Source of the DNA: SLJN01 sp964505385
GTDB lineage: Bacteria > Bacteroidota > Rhodothermia > Balneolales > Natronogracilivirgulaceae
Assembly (NCBI GenBank): GCA_964505385.1
Contig: CAZDIA010000012.1
Location: 20,055-84,054 of the forward strand
Direction of reading: 5' to 3'
DNA: 64,000 nucleotides
Shown: piece after piece, positions 52,635 through 61,591 of the stretch
How the letters are laid out: every line of letters begins with the position of its first letter
How positions within the stretch are numbered: the stretch's first letter is position 1
Notes under the pieces: generated by a model
Database searches by the model: none
The model's input: only the letters and a program-made list of their open reading frames with translations
What the model was told of the DNA's origin: nothing
Made by a program: the position numbers and the translations under genes

Positions 52635-54101
52635 TTATTTCCTATCAGGTTTCCAGAGTGAAATTGTTATAAACAAAATCACTGCCAATGAAATCCCAAA
52701 GATATTCGGGTCTAATCCAAAAGGCAGATCCAGTGCCAGCGAAGTGTCGAAACGGGCATCCAGTTCCACAAACAGAGTAAGCAAAAATGTAGTTACCCCT
52801 CCGCCAATCATTGCTGCCAGTGCGCCGGCACTGCTGCTCTTCTTCCAATACAGTGCTCCGACAATCGGCACCAACAACCCGGATACCATAAAGGCATAGG
52901 AGTAGAGCATGATTTCCAGCACTTCATCAAAGGCAGCAGCTAACAGCAGTGCAAGCACCCCGATTACCAGGGTAACCAATTGAGAAACTTTAACTGATGA
53001 GGTTTTATCCTTACCCCATTTCATAATCCGTCCGATTAAATCTGTTGATACATTACCTGAGGATGCCACAAGACAGCTATCCGCCGTTGACATGATAGCG
53101 GAAAAATAGGCTGACATCATCAGGCCCATGAATCCTATCGGCAATACGGTAGCTAACAGGGTGGGCAATCCCTGTTCATGTTGCATATCGTCTGAGGTTT
53201 CAAAACCCATATCGGCAAACATTCCCTGATCTGCCGCAACTCTGGCAAATAAGCCAAGCGAAACTCCCATAAATGCCATAATGGGCCACTCAAAAACGCC
53301 GGCCATGTACCACGCTTTTTTCGCATCGGCCTCACTTCGGGTTGCGTAGATTCGCTGGTAGAGTGTCATCCCCACAAACCAGATCGGGATAATGGTAACG
53401 CCCCAGTTCACCGCATCGACCCACGTTAGATTACCAAGCGATAGCATTTCCGGTTCTACGGTCGCACGAATTGCTTCCATCCCGCCAATGGCATGATACG
53501 CTATAGGAATGCCGACAAAAATCAGCCCGCCAAGCAGTAAAATCCACTGGAATGTATCTGTATAGATGACCGCCTTGATTCCCCCCATTACGGTATAGAC
53601 GATGATGATGCTTCCCATCACCCAAAGTGCCAGATTCATATCCAGCTCGGCAAATGTGGATGAGGCAAGCACAGCACCAGCCAGCATTTGGGAACTTGTA
53701 AATCCAAGGTAACCGATCGCTGATATGATACCGGCGACGAAAGCGACTTTCCCGTTGAAAAAGTACCGGAACACATCCGGCATGGTGTAAAAGCCCTCTG
53801 CCGTAGAGAGGTTTTTTACTTTCGGGATTAAAAATACTGCAGCGAGCCACGCTCCCAGCAGGCCGGTAAACAACATCCAGGAGCCGGCTATGCCCATTAC
53901 AAAACCGAGTCCACCGAGCCCTATAGAAAAGCCGCCGCCAACATCCGTGGCTACAACAGAAAGCCCGACATGAGGATAATTCACTTTTCTACCGCCGATA
54001 TAATAATCTTCGGCTCCTTTATTGCGGCGGTAAAAGTAATACCCTATCCCCAGAATTATCAGGAAATAGAGGACGAATACCACTCCATCAATAAAAGTCA
54101 T
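52635..54101 (-). CDS. Sodium:solute symporter, first gene of racemase operon
   Basis: A 488-residue inner-membrane transporter of the SSS family with about 13 helices. Recognisable are YFYRRNKGAEDYYIGGRKVN at the first loop, AVYTDTFQWILLLGGLIFVG in the middle, and SAYFSAIMSTADSCLVASSG (partly quoted), the helix 8 Na+ site. Length matches the family's usual 480-510. It is shorter than and only distantly related to the symporter at 11838. Being first in an operon with an acetyltransferase, a racemase and a peptidase, it probably imports an amino acid or peptide fragment. Confidence 0.9.
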   Translation of the reverse strand: MTFIDGVVFVLYFLIILGIGYYFYRRNKGAEDYYIGGRKVNYPHVGLSVVATDVGGGFSIGLGGLGFVMGIAGSWMLFTGLLGAWLAAVFLIPKVKNLSTAEGFYTMPDVFRYFFNGKVAFVAGIISAIGYLGFTSSQMLAGAVLASSTFAELDMNLALWVMGSIIIVYTVMGGIKAVIYTDTFQWILLLGGLIFVGIPIAYHAIGGMEAIRATVEPEMLSLGNLTWVDAVNWGVTIIPIWFVGMTLYQRIYATRSEADAKKAWYMAGVFEWPIMAFMGVSLGLFARVAADQGMFADMGFETSDDMQHEQGLPTLLATVLPIGFMGLMMSAYFSAIMSTADSCLVASSGNVSTDLIGRIMKWGKDKTSSVKVSQLVTLVIGVLALLLAAAFDEVLEIMLYSYAFMVSGLLVPIVGALYWKKSSSAGALAAMIGGGVTTFLLTLFVELDARFDTSLALDLPFGLDPNIFGISLAVILFITISLWKPDRK

Positions 54102-54591
54102 GACAAACTATGAATAATATTAGGTCCGGTTCCGGGACTATTCAAACCAAGTTCAGTTTGCTAAAAGATATCGGGAAGTAAAGGCGGGTAAAGTAAGGCT
54201 TCCCATCAGAGTTAGAAATTTAGATGGCTTAGAAGGATCAGTAGAATCTGTTTCCATATCTCAGACATATGTGATTTTGTAACTTATCTTGTCTGTCAAT
54301 CCAGCAAAGGTAGTTAATTTTTGAGAAAAATTCGAGGGTTCACAACAGTGGATTTTAGAACTATACCGTGTTATCCAGCATTATAACTGGAATCTGATAA
54401 ATTTTTTTGCCCATGAAAAGCCCCGGATGGGCATCTTGAACATCAAGCCCAATTTTTTTCACATAACTCGATTACTATGAACTAATTAGCAGAATTATCA
54501 GTGAAGTTTTAAGGTACTAAAATACCAGCCATTAAAACAAAAAAAGCAGGCAAAGAAAACCCTGCCTGCTTTTTTAAAATCCCTTAATACA
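54102..54591. other. Gene-free stretch upstream of symporter
   Basis: No gene is supported in these 490 bases. They contain the sdh terminator (54536-54575), a hairpin TGCCCA (54408) facing TGGGCA (54428), and an AT-rich part upstream of the symporter gene. No operator could be recognised. Confidence 0.45.
54536..54575 (-). terminator. Intrinsic terminator after sdhB
   Basis: AGCAGGCA (54545-54552) faces TGCCTGCT (54563-54570), extended by A-T pairs, with a 10-base loop and T runs on both sides. On the minus strand it lies 16 bases after the sdhB stop. Confidence 0.8.
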
Positions 54592-55347
54592 TCAATCAAA
54601 TAGTGATTTTACATATTCACGTCGCATTTTCGCTATGGATGTGATGGAGATTTCTTTTGGGCAAACGGCCTCACATTCAGCAAAGTTTGAGCAATCTCCG
54701 AAACCTTCTTCCGACATCTGATCCACCATCGCCCTGGCCCGGTATTTACGTTCCGGATCTCCCTGCGGCAGATGCGCATACTGTGCTATTTTTGCACCTG
54801 TAAATAGTGATGCCGAAGAATTAGGGCAGGCCGCAACACAAGCTCCGCATCCGATACATGCCGCGTAATCAAAAGCCGCTTCAGCATCATCTTTAGGAAT
54901 CGGAAGTGTATTAGCTTCAATGGCTGAGCCTGTATTCACCGAAACATATCCACTGGCTTCCATGATACGATCAAATGCGGATCGATCAACTACCAAATCT
55001 TTGATTACCGGAAATGCTTTGGCTCGCCACGGCTCCACTACGACAGTGTCGCCATCATTAAACTGGCGCATATGTAGCTGGCATACAGCCGTAGCCTTTT
55101 GCGGACCATGAGCCTGACCATTGATCATCATATTGCAGGAGCCACAAATGCCCTCACGGCAATCATGATCAAATTCGATTGGCTCTTCCCCCTTATTCAT
55201 CAATTTTTCATTGAGCCAGTCAAACATCTCCAGAAAGGACATGTGTGAATTGACATCATCGAGGGTATAATCTTCAAACCAGCCTTTACTGTTGGGGCCG
55301 TTTTGTTTCCACACTTTGAGGTGGATTGTCATGTTTTGATCACTCAT
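54592..55347 (-). CDS. sdhB: Succinate dehydrogenase iron-sulfur subunit
   Basis: A 251-residue subunit carrying three Fe-S clusters that pass electrons from the flavoprotein to quinone. The [2Fe-2S] ligands are Cys63, Cys68, Cys71 and Cys89 (CREGICGSCN...C). The two C-terminal clusters use Cys164, Cys167, Cys170 and Cys174 (ACIGCGACVAACP) and Cys219, Cys225 and Cys229 (DCSNFAECEAVCP). The middle Asn-Ser-Ser region is as usual. The ATG at 55347 gives a short N-terminus; a start at 55332 (MTIHLKVWK) is also possible. It is the third gene of sdhCAB. Confidence 0.97.
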   Translation of the reverse strand: MSDQNMTIHLKVWKQNGPNSKGWFEDYTLDDVNSHMSFLEMFDWLNEKLMNKGEEPIEFDHDCREGICGSCNMMINGQAHGPQKATAVCQLHMRQFNDGDTVVVEPWRAKAFPVIKDLVVDRSAFDRIMEASGYVSVNTGSAIEANTLPIPKDDAEAAFDYAACIGCGACVAACPNSSASLFTGAKIAQYAHLPQGDPERKYRARAMVDQMSEEGFGDCSNFAECEAVCPKEISITSIAKMRREYVKSLFD

Positions 55348-55431
55348 AATACTTATGTCTCTTATATTACATTTTCCGCCGCCAACGGAAAGAAATTCTT
55401 AAAACAACTTATATTTCTTCAGCATTTCCGG

Positions 55432-57366
55432 TTATTTATAACTGCGCTGCGTTGGTGTTACAAATTCAAAATTCAGAGGTTCCTTGATCAGCTCATGCTT
55501 CTTATCTTCACCTTGATAGTCCCAGCATGATACGTAATTGTACTCCTCGTCATTTCGAAGTGCCTCACCGTCATCTGTTTGATACTCTTCCCGGAAATGT
55601 CCGCCACAGGATTCTTCCCGGTCCAATGCATCACGGGCCATTAACTCCCCGAGTTCCATGAAATCGGCTACCCGGCAGGCATATTCGAGATACTTATTAT
55701 AAGTCTCTTTTTCACCCGGCACGTATACTTCTTTCCAGAATTCTTCCCGCAGACTTTGAATCTCACCGATCACTTTTTCAAGGCCTTCTTTATTACGGGA
55801 CATGCCGACATAATCCCACATCAGCTTGCCGAGCTCTCTGTGGAAGTCGAGCACCGTCTTTTTGCCTTTGTTTTCAAGAAGTTTGGTGATTCGGTCGGTG
55901 ACTTCTTTTTCAGCCTGTTCGAATTCGGGTGCGTCGGTATCAATCGGCTTGACTTCATGCCGCACGATATAATCACCCAATGTGTATGGGATCACAAAAT
56001 ACCCGTCGGCAAGCCCCTGCATCAGAGCACTTGCACCGAGGCGATTGGCTCCATGATCGGAAAAGTTGGCCTCACCGAGTACAAAGAGCCCCGGCAAATT
56101 ACTCATCAGATTATAATCAACCCAAAGGCCGCCCATGGTATAATGAACAGCCGGATATATTCTCATAGGTACTTCGTAGGGATCTTCTCCCGTAATCTTT
56201 TCGTACATATCAAACAGGTTACCGTATTTAGCGCTGATGGTATCCATACCCTGTTCTTTGATCGCATCACGAAAATCGAGATACACCGCTTGCTTTGACG
56301 GACCGACACCCCGGCCTTCATCACAAACATATTTTGCATTCCGGCTGGCCACATCGCGGGGGACGAGGTTCCCGAAACTCGGATATTTTTGCTCTAAATA
56401 GTAATCTCGCTCATCCTCTGGAATATCATGAGGATGGCGATCCTCACCAACTTTTTTCGGTACCCAAACCCGCCCGTCGTTACGAAGACTTTCGCTCATC
56501 AATGTGAGTTTAGACTGATATTCGCCGGATACCGGAATACAGGTAGGATGAATCTGCGTAAATCCGGGATTGGAAAAAATAGCGCCACGCTTATGGCATC
56601 TCCATGCGGCGGTTGCATTTGAGTTTTTGGCATTGGTAGAAAGATAATACGCATTGCCATATCCGCCTGTGCATAACAAGACGGCATCACCGGCATATCG
56701 TTGAATTTCTCCGCTCACCAGATCCCGTGTGATAATACCTCTGGCGTGGCCGTCAACCATCACCAGATCCAGCATTTCCTGGCGGGGGATCATCTTAACT
56801 TTTCCGCTGTGCACCTGACGCATCATCGCGCTATAGGCACCCAGCAAAAGCTGCTGGCCTGTCTGGCCGCGGGCATAAAATGTACGTGAAACCTGAGCTC
56901 CGCCAAAAGATCGGTTAGCAAGCATGCCGCCATATTCCCTTGCAAAGGGAACTCCCTGTGCCACACATTGATCAATAATATTATTACTCACCTGTGCAAG
57001 GCGAAATACATTGGCCTCACGCGAGCGATAATCACCGCCTTTGATAGTGTCATAAAATAATCGCCAGATATTATCACCATCATTCGGATAATTTTTGGCT
57101 GCATTGATCCCTCCCTGGGCAGCTATACTGTGTGCCCGTCGGGCTGAGTCCTGGATACACAAAGCAGTTACCTTGTAACCCATTTCAGCAAGCGAAGCTG
57201 CAGCCGAGGCACCAGCCAAACCGGTACCCACAACAATTACGTGGTGCTTCTTTTTATTGTTGGGGTTCAGGAGTTTAAGATTATTTTTATGTATATCCCA
57301 TTTTTCCTGAAGGGATCCTTCCTTAGGAATTTTTGAGTCTAATACTTTAGTGTTATTGGCTTCCAT
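55432..57366 (-). CDS. sdhA: Succinate dehydrogenase flavoprotein subunit
   Basis: A 644-residue FAD enzyme that oxidises succinate to fumarate in the TCA cycle. The dinucleotide loop is VVGTGLAGASAAA (45-57), and His79 in RRAHSIAAQGGINAA is the residue that covalently holds FAD. ADGYFVIPYTLGDYI and GANRLGASALMQGLADG are the conserved C-terminal segments. The length (about 640) is typical of the non-mitochondrial type with a longer C-terminus, as in Bacteroidota and in fumarate reductases. It lies 11 bp after sdhC and 84 bp before sdhB. Confidence 0.97.
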   Translation of the reverse strand: MEANNTKVLDSKIPKEGSLQEKWDIHKNNLKLLNPNNKKKHHVIVVGTGLAGASAAASLAEMGYKVTALCIQDSARRAHSIAAQGGINAAKNYPNDGDNIWRLFYDTIKGGDYRSREANVFRLAQVSNNIIDQCVAQGVPFAREYGGMLANRSFGGAQVSRTFYARGQTGQQLLLGAYSAMMRQVHSGKVKMIPRQEMLDLVMVDGHARGIITRDLVSGEIQRYAGDAVLLCTGGYGNAYYLSTNAKNSNATAAWRCHKRGAIFSNPGFTQIHPTCIPVSGEYQSKLTLMSESLRNDGRVWVPKKVGEDRHPHDIPEDERDYYLEQKYPSFGNLVPRDVASRNAKYVCDEGRGVGPSKQAVYLDFRDAIKEQGMDTISAKYGNLFDMYEKITGEDPYEVPMRIYPAVHYTMGGLWVDYNLMSNLPGLFVLGEANFSDHGANRLGASALMQGLADGYFVIPYTLGDYIVRHEVKPIDTDAPEFEQAEKEVTDRITKLLENKGKKTVLDFHRELGKLMWDYVGMSRNKEGLEKVIGEIQSLREEFWKEVYVPGEKETYNKYLEYACRVADFMELGELMARDALDREESCGGHFREEYQTDDGEALRNDEEYNYVSCWDYQGEDKKHELIKEPLNFEFVTPTQRSYK

Positions 57367-57377
57367 AAATAATCCTC

Positions 57378-58058
57378 TCAGACTTGTATAAAGAAATAGA
57401 TATATAACGGCAGCGCGATAAATCCAATCGCGATAATAACACCTAATACATAGGCGACGCCGTAAATTACAGGTGATGTTTTAGGAGAAGTCCATCCCAG
57501 GGATTGAAATGAGCTCCACACTCCGTGGCGCAAATGCATCCCGAGCAGGATCATCACTGCAAGATAAAAAATGACGTAGAATTCACTTTGAAATACCTCG
57601 GACATCAATGTATAGATATCCCGCATTTCCACACCCCCGTGTTCAATGGTGTAATAGGGTCCGAGCGCAAACGTGTTCAAGTGAAATACTACAAAAACAA
57701 GCAAAACTAAACCGGTGATGATCATTGATCGCGCACTCCAGGTTTGCTTGCTGGGTTCTCCACGTGTTTGAAATTTCTCATACCCTTCCGGACGGGCATT
57801 TCTTTTTTCAAGCCAGATAGAGATGCCTAAATAGACATGAAAAAGAAAAAATATCAGTAGACCTGCCCTTGCCAGATTGAGTATAAAACCGGTTTCATGC
57901 AGGTAATGGGAATACTGGTTTATTGCTTCCTGACCTCCAAAGTAGGTCAGGTTTCCTAATAAGTGAACAATTATGAAAAGAACCAGCCCCAACCCGGTAA
58001 TGCCGGTAATCACTTTCCGGCCGACCTGCGATTGTAAAGCATTTTTCAAATTTGACAT
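57378..58058 (-). CDS. sdhC: Succinate dehydrogenase cytochrome b subunit
   Basis: A 226-residue membrane anchor with five predicted helices (about 15-37, 60-80, 108-130, 150-175 and 195-222), the one-subunit form used in Bacteroidota, which binds two hemes b and replaces SdhC plus SdhD. Conserved His residues suited to heme binding are His32 (IIVHLLGNL), His74 (FFLFHVYLG) and others further on (LNTF, MHLRHGVWS). The end is YIYFFIQV. First gene of the sdhCAB operon. A palindromic element lies upstream and may affect expression. Confidence 0.93.
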   Translation of the reverse strand: MSNLKNALQSQVGRKVITGITGLGLVLFIIVHLLGNLTYFGGQEAINQYSHYLHETGFILNLARAGLLIFFLFHVYLGISIWLEKRNARPEGYEKFQTRGEPSKQTWSARSMIITGLVLLVFVVFHLNTFALGPYYTIEHGGVEMRDIYTLMSEVFQSEFYVIFYLAVMILLGMHLRHGVWSSFQSLGWTSPKTSPVIYGVAYVLGVIIAIGFIALPLYIYFFIQV

Positions 58059-58175
58059 ATGAAATAATTGTAATTAACCATGAGATTAAAATCGGTCTAA
58101 TTTAACGAATATATAAAAGATTTAAAGGGGAATTTTGTTGTGAAAAACTATATATAATTATTTGTAATGGTTCTA

Positions 58176-58300
58176 TATAGTGTCTATAGGAAAAACGCCA
58201 ATATTTTCGTTCCGCTCTACTCCAAAATGCTTACAAGCTTAAGCATTTCAGGACTTTATTCGCTTCGAACTTGGTGTTTTTCAGGGCATTATTATTTTCT
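58176..58300 (-). repeat. Dispersed palindromic element, copy 3
   Basis: Begins TATAGTGTCT like copy 1 and contains, inverted, the exact 20-mer of copy 1 at 58196-58215 (CGCCAATATTTTCGTTCCGC here). The centre has its own hairpin (TGCTTACAAGCTTAAGCA). The distal part (TTCGAACTTGGTGTTTTTCAG) is a diverged form of the arm seen at 46.6 kb. It lies just upstream of the sdh operon. Confidence 0.8.
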
Positions 58301-58477
58301 CAGCCGCTACACTTTCTGATAACATAGGTTCTTTTTGTGAACTACTAATGAACTTAATATTCTTAGCCTGCTTTATTCTCAAAGTAAATCGCGATAAGAT
58401 ATACTGTGTTGTCTTTCAATGAGATTCTAAAAAAGTATTTTTATCAATTATATATAAAGTCGGACGCTACGAGCTTT

Positions 58478-58552
58478 AATTGTGGACTGCATTGCCGCGC
58501 AAATGGTTTTGTTCAACGTCCCGAACGCTTTCGGGACGATTCGGCCACAATT
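58478..58552. repeat. Palindrome with 20-nt hairpin shared with copy 1
   Basis: AATTGTGG (58478-58485) faces CCACAATT (58545-58552), and inside lies GTCCCGAACGCTTTCGGGAC (58518-58537), identical to 4111-4130. The shared hairpin links this site to the element family even though the flanks differ. Confidence 0.75.
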
Positions 58553-58628
58553 TTCGCGAAGCCTTGCCTACAGCTAAATTTCCTGGCGAATAATACAGAT
58601 TAGATTCAGCAAATTCTCCTTACGGTAG

Positions 58629-60125
58629 TTATCTGAATCTTTCACGTAACATTTCCAATTCCTTTTCTCTTTGGCGGTGTTCTTCCTCCTGTTGATTCAA
58701 TACCGGCTCTGCAGCCCGCTCTTTGCAATCGATTATCTCACAACGCTCACATGTTTCATTCACAGTTCTAACCGGCACGGACTCATCTTCAGAAAACAAA
58801 ACTTTTTTGCGGAAATCACGATTCATCAAAAAGCCAAGTGTTACGCAGGAATTGGTGCCTGGAGTGAGCATTAGCGGCCGTGCAAGACTGATATTGAAAT
58901 ATTCATTATCGCTTTGATAAAACCGGGATCGCTGAGCACCTGTCAGCAGCGTAGCATCAGTATCGCCATTGCTATCTGTCGATAGTCGCTTTAAAAGTGA
59001 TAAGGTATCCCACCGGCGGCAATAGTGCTCGCTCAACCCGACGCCGTGCGGATTATGAAGCCGGGAAAAGTGCAGCTCTTTGGTCAGTTTGTATTGGTTA
59101 TTGACTACATCATGATTGAACCTCAAAAAATAAAACTGGTGAATTCCGAAATAGGTGGTAAGCAGCTGGGTCATCCTGTGAAAAAACATTTCAGGTGTAG
59201 CATTACTGTGGTCGACCATATCCAGCAAAACCTGACCATCCCACTCCTGCATCGAGAAAAAGCTTTCAATTTCCGTAATCATATCACTTCTTTTAAGGAG
59301 AAGAGCGCCGGCAAAATAGGAAGCCTTAAGGTTATTCAGTAGTTGGTCAAAAGATTCTACCGTCATCCAGGTTGAAGTTGTAACACGCTTATCAAGACCA
59401 AGATATTCATACCCAACTTCTCTTGCCATCGCAAATGCGCGCTGTGATGAAGCCATATCACCATTAATCAGCAACTTAGGGGATTTTGCCGGAATAAATA
59501 CACTGCGCATAGTCGATAGATTCCCGCTTTTCGACAGATAATCATAATCAATTGTATATCCGTGATGCTCTCTCAGATATTGATCAACCATTTCAGCTGT
59601 TACATTATGATTGCACCAACCTTGCCGGCGCCGAAATTGCTCAGCTGCTTCTTCCAGCTCTTCAAAATAATTGTTTTTCATCTCCTGATAAGAGCGCAGC
59701 GCCGCCAACAGCAGATGCTCAACTTTCATATCATAACTGCGCGCGATTTTGACAATCATATCCACCAAAGCCGAAAACCGGGCCGGCGCATTTGCCATCA
59801 TTTGCAGTAAATCAGCCTGCTCCATCCCGAAAACTTCAAATGGGATCTCATTAAGGATGCCTGTTTGCAACAGATCCGCAAGCGGATTTAGCTCCTGACC
59901 AAGTTTTAGCGAAACCAGCTCATCATAGCTTTTTCCCAGAGCTTTGGCAATCGCCATTACTTTATCAGCCTTAGGGTATTTCTTCCCTTTTTCGATTTCA
60001 TTCAGATAGGAAACCGACATTTTGGATTTCGCCGCTAACTGTTTAAGAGATAAATTTCTATCACGGCGGTACTGATTCAGCTTAAGGCCGAAAATCAGTT
60101 TGATATTCAGGTCATCACCGGCCAA
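58629..60125 (-). CDS. XRE-family regulator with degenerate IrrE-like and ScfR-type domains
   Basis: A 498-residue DNA-binding regulator. Residues about 14-70 form an XRE helix-turn-helix (LKQLAAKSKMSVSYLNEIEK). Residues about 195-285 resemble the ImmA/IrrE peptidase domain, with AFAMAREVGYEYLGL where a zinc HExxH would be, and SYFAGALLLKRSDM following; the zinc motif is lost. The C-terminal part (about 300-475) has EHYCRRWDTL and TCERCEIIDCKERAAEPV, typical of short-chain fatty acyl regulators (ScfR/RamB-like), which sense acyl-CoA. The TTG start at 60125 has AAAGGAA at 60132-60138. It lies upstream of sdhCAB in the same direction. Confidence 0.85.
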   Translation of the reverse strand: MAGDDLNIKLIFGLKLNQYRRDRNLSLKQLAAKSKMSVSYLNEIEKGKKYPKADKVMAIAKALGKSYDELVSLKLGQELNPLADLLQTGILNEIPFEVFGMEQADLLQMMANAPARFSALVDMIVKIARSYDMKVEHLLLAALRSYQEMKNNYFEELEEAAEQFRRRQGWCNHNVTAEMVDQYLREHHGYTIDYDYLSKSGNLSTMRSVFIPAKSPKLLINGDMASSQRAFAMAREVGYEYLGLDKRVTTSTWMTVESFDQLLNNLKASYFAGALLLKRSDMITEIESFFSMQEWDGQVLLDMVDHSNATPEMFFHRMTQLLTTYFGIHQFYFLRFNHDVVNNQYKLTKELHFSRLHNPHGVGLSEHYCRRWDTLSLLKRLSTDSNGDTDATLLTGAQRSRFYQSDNEYFNISLARPLMLTPGTNSCVTLGFLMNRDFRKKVLFSEDESVPVRTVNETCERCEIIDCKERAAEPVLNQQEEEHRQREKELEMLRERFR

Positions 60126-60131
60126 GAATAA

Positions 60132-60138
60132 TTCCTTT
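60132..60138 (-). promoter_or_regulatory. Ribosome-binding site deciding a TTG start
   Basis: AAAGGAA on the minus strand lies 6 bases before the TTG at 60125. An in-frame stop lies just upstream, and the next ATG would remove most of the helix-turn-helix, so the TTG is the only sensible start. Confidence 0.7.
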
Positions 60139-60388
60139 CAGATTATAATTCGCAATTATAGAGAAATTCGCTAAAAGCGTAATGCTTTACAATAACAGAA
60201 TCGACTTAATCCCAAATCAATAGCTGGTAATCAACATCAGTGAAACATTTTACGCAAACCGGGGTATACATCTCCCTGTGAGAATCAAGTCCGGCCCTGA
60301 AATTTGATATTTGTAATTCCCGAGGTAAGTGACTTTCTTTTATATTTATATTTTTCAACCTAAATCATCATTACATAAGAGCATTATC

Positions 60389-60727
60389 ATGGATTCACAA
60401 AAAGTAGATATGTTTTTGATGACCAACGGCAAATATTTCGATCAGGATCAGCTGCCGTATATCAAAGCGCGATTGAAAGAAGTAGATGAAAATCGCTGGG
60501 ATTCCATTCAATTTCTGCAATTCAAAGACCCCACTACCAGCCTGATCATCTCCGTTATCATCGGGGAGCTGGGCATTGACCGGTTTTACATCGGAGACGT
60601 GGGGCTGGGAATCGCCAAACTTCTCACATGCGGCGGTTTCTTTATCTGGTACATCGTTGATTGGTTTCTGATTATGGGATCTACCAGGGATCGCAATTTA
60701 GCAAAATTGAATGAAGTACTGGGATAA
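60389..60727 (+). CDS. TM2 domain protein
   Basis: A 112-residue protein with a charged N-terminal part (MDSQKVDMFLMTNGKYFDQDQ) and a C-terminal TM2 domain: two membrane helices joined by a short turn (SLIISVIIGELGIDRFYIGD and AKLLTCGGFFIWYIVDWFLI). TM2 proteins have the conserved G-x-x-G-x-D-R-F-Y-x-G motif, which is complete here. Function unknown, probably a membrane scaffold. The frame extends to 60329, but ATG 60389 gives a clean start. It overlaps the DUF2752 gene by 17 bp. Confidence 0.85.
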   Translation: MDSQKVDMFLMTNGKYFDQDQLPYIKARLKEVDENRWDSIQFLQFKDPTTSLIISVIIGELGIDRFYIGDVGLGIAKLLTCGGFFIWYIVDWFLIMGSTRDRNLAKLNEVLG

Positions 60728-61136
60728 ACATACCGTATATCTTTTGCTGTTTACCGCATCGGTCATCGGTTTGATTTACGTCGCGTTTACTGGTTACATG
60801 CAGGTTGCCGGCGCCAACTCACTGTGGTCATGGTGTGCTATTAAAGAGATAACCGGCTATCCCTGCCCCTCATGCGGATCAACCCGTACCGTCCTTGAAC
60901 TCCTGGGGGGAGAACTTTCTGCGATCATTCATGGAAACCCCTTAGCGCTCATCATCCTGCCGGCGCTGTTTGTAATACCTCTTTGGGTATCTTATGACAT
61001 GCTCACATCACAATCCGGGTTATACAATTTTTTGAATCGGTTTTTATACACACTCAAAAACAACCTGTGGCTGTCCGGCATACTAACTATAATGATCCTG
61101 CTCAACTGGATCTGGAACATCGTTAAAGGCTTATGA
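60711..61136 (+). CDS. DUF2752 membrane protein
   Basis: A 141-residue membrane protein with three to four helices. The family motif ITGYPCPSCGSTRTVLELLG (residues about 46-65), with two Cys in PCPSCGxxR, is complete, and MQVAGANSLWSWCAIKEI precedes it. The Cys pair faces the membrane interface and might bind metal or heme; the role is unknown. It overlaps the TM2 gene (17 bp) and its last stop overlaps the next gene start (ATGA), so all are translated from one mRNA. Confidence 0.85.
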   Translation: MKYWDKHTVYLLLFTASVIGLIYVAFTGYMQVAGANSLWSWCAIKEITGYPCPSCGSTRTVLELLGGELSAIIHGNPLALIILPALFVIPLWVSYDMLTSQSGLYNFLNRFLYTLKNNLWLSGILTIMILLNWIWNIVKGL

Positions 61137-61591
61137 TCTATCACAAACCCTTTGCATATACCCCTTCCCAAAGTGAGCGGGAAAAGGCTTCCGGCAGCTA
61201 TGTCATGTCTGTAATAGCTATTATCGCCGGGCTTCCGGTGCCGATTTTTAACCTGCTGGCCACTCTCATTTTTTATCTCGGCAACCGAAAACGTAAATAT
61301 TTTGTCCGGTGGCACTGTACACAGGCGTTGCTTGTTCAGCTTTTGCTGTTTGTGATCAATATTATCGGTATCAGCTGGCTGCTTACCGTGCTATTCGGAG
61401 ACGCCGTTTTTTCCAATGCTCTGATCAGCTATCTGGTAATGATGATTCTGGTTAACCTCATTGAGCTAATTCTGACCATTTATTCCGCGGTACAGGTAAA
61501 TAAGGGTAAGCACGTAGAATGGTTTATTTTCGGAGAGCTTACCAACTCGGTGTGTGAATCTGATGAAGAGATACAACAGGGTGTAACATGA
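61133..61591 (+). CDS. DUF4870-like membrane protein
   Basis: A 152-residue protein with four predicted helices (about 24-45, 48-56, 66-95 and 97-125). YFVRWHCTQALLVQLLLFVI matches the DUF4870-like pattern in which a basic stretch followed by His and Gln precedes the third helix. It ends in an acidic C-terminus (ESDEEIQQGVT). Function unknown. It starts within the DUF2752 stop and its end overlaps the M48 protease start by 4 bp. Confidence 0.7.
   Translation: MIYHKPFAYTPSQSEREKASGSYVMSVIAIIAGLPVPIFNLLATLIFYLGNRKRKYFVRWHCTQALLVQLLLFVINIIGISWLLTVLFGDAVFSNALISYLVMMILVNLIELILTIYSAVQVNKGKHVEWFIFGELTNSVCESDEEIQQGVT

Larger units (their letters stand above)
58059..58628. other. Gene-free stretch with palindromic elements
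   Basis: No gene is supported in these 570 bases between sdhC and the regulator gene. They contain copy 3 of the dispersed element (58176-58300) and a second palindrome (58478-58552) with the 20-nt hairpin also found in copy 1. The sdh promoter must be somewhere here (58060-58170), but no consensus is clear. Confidence 0.5.
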
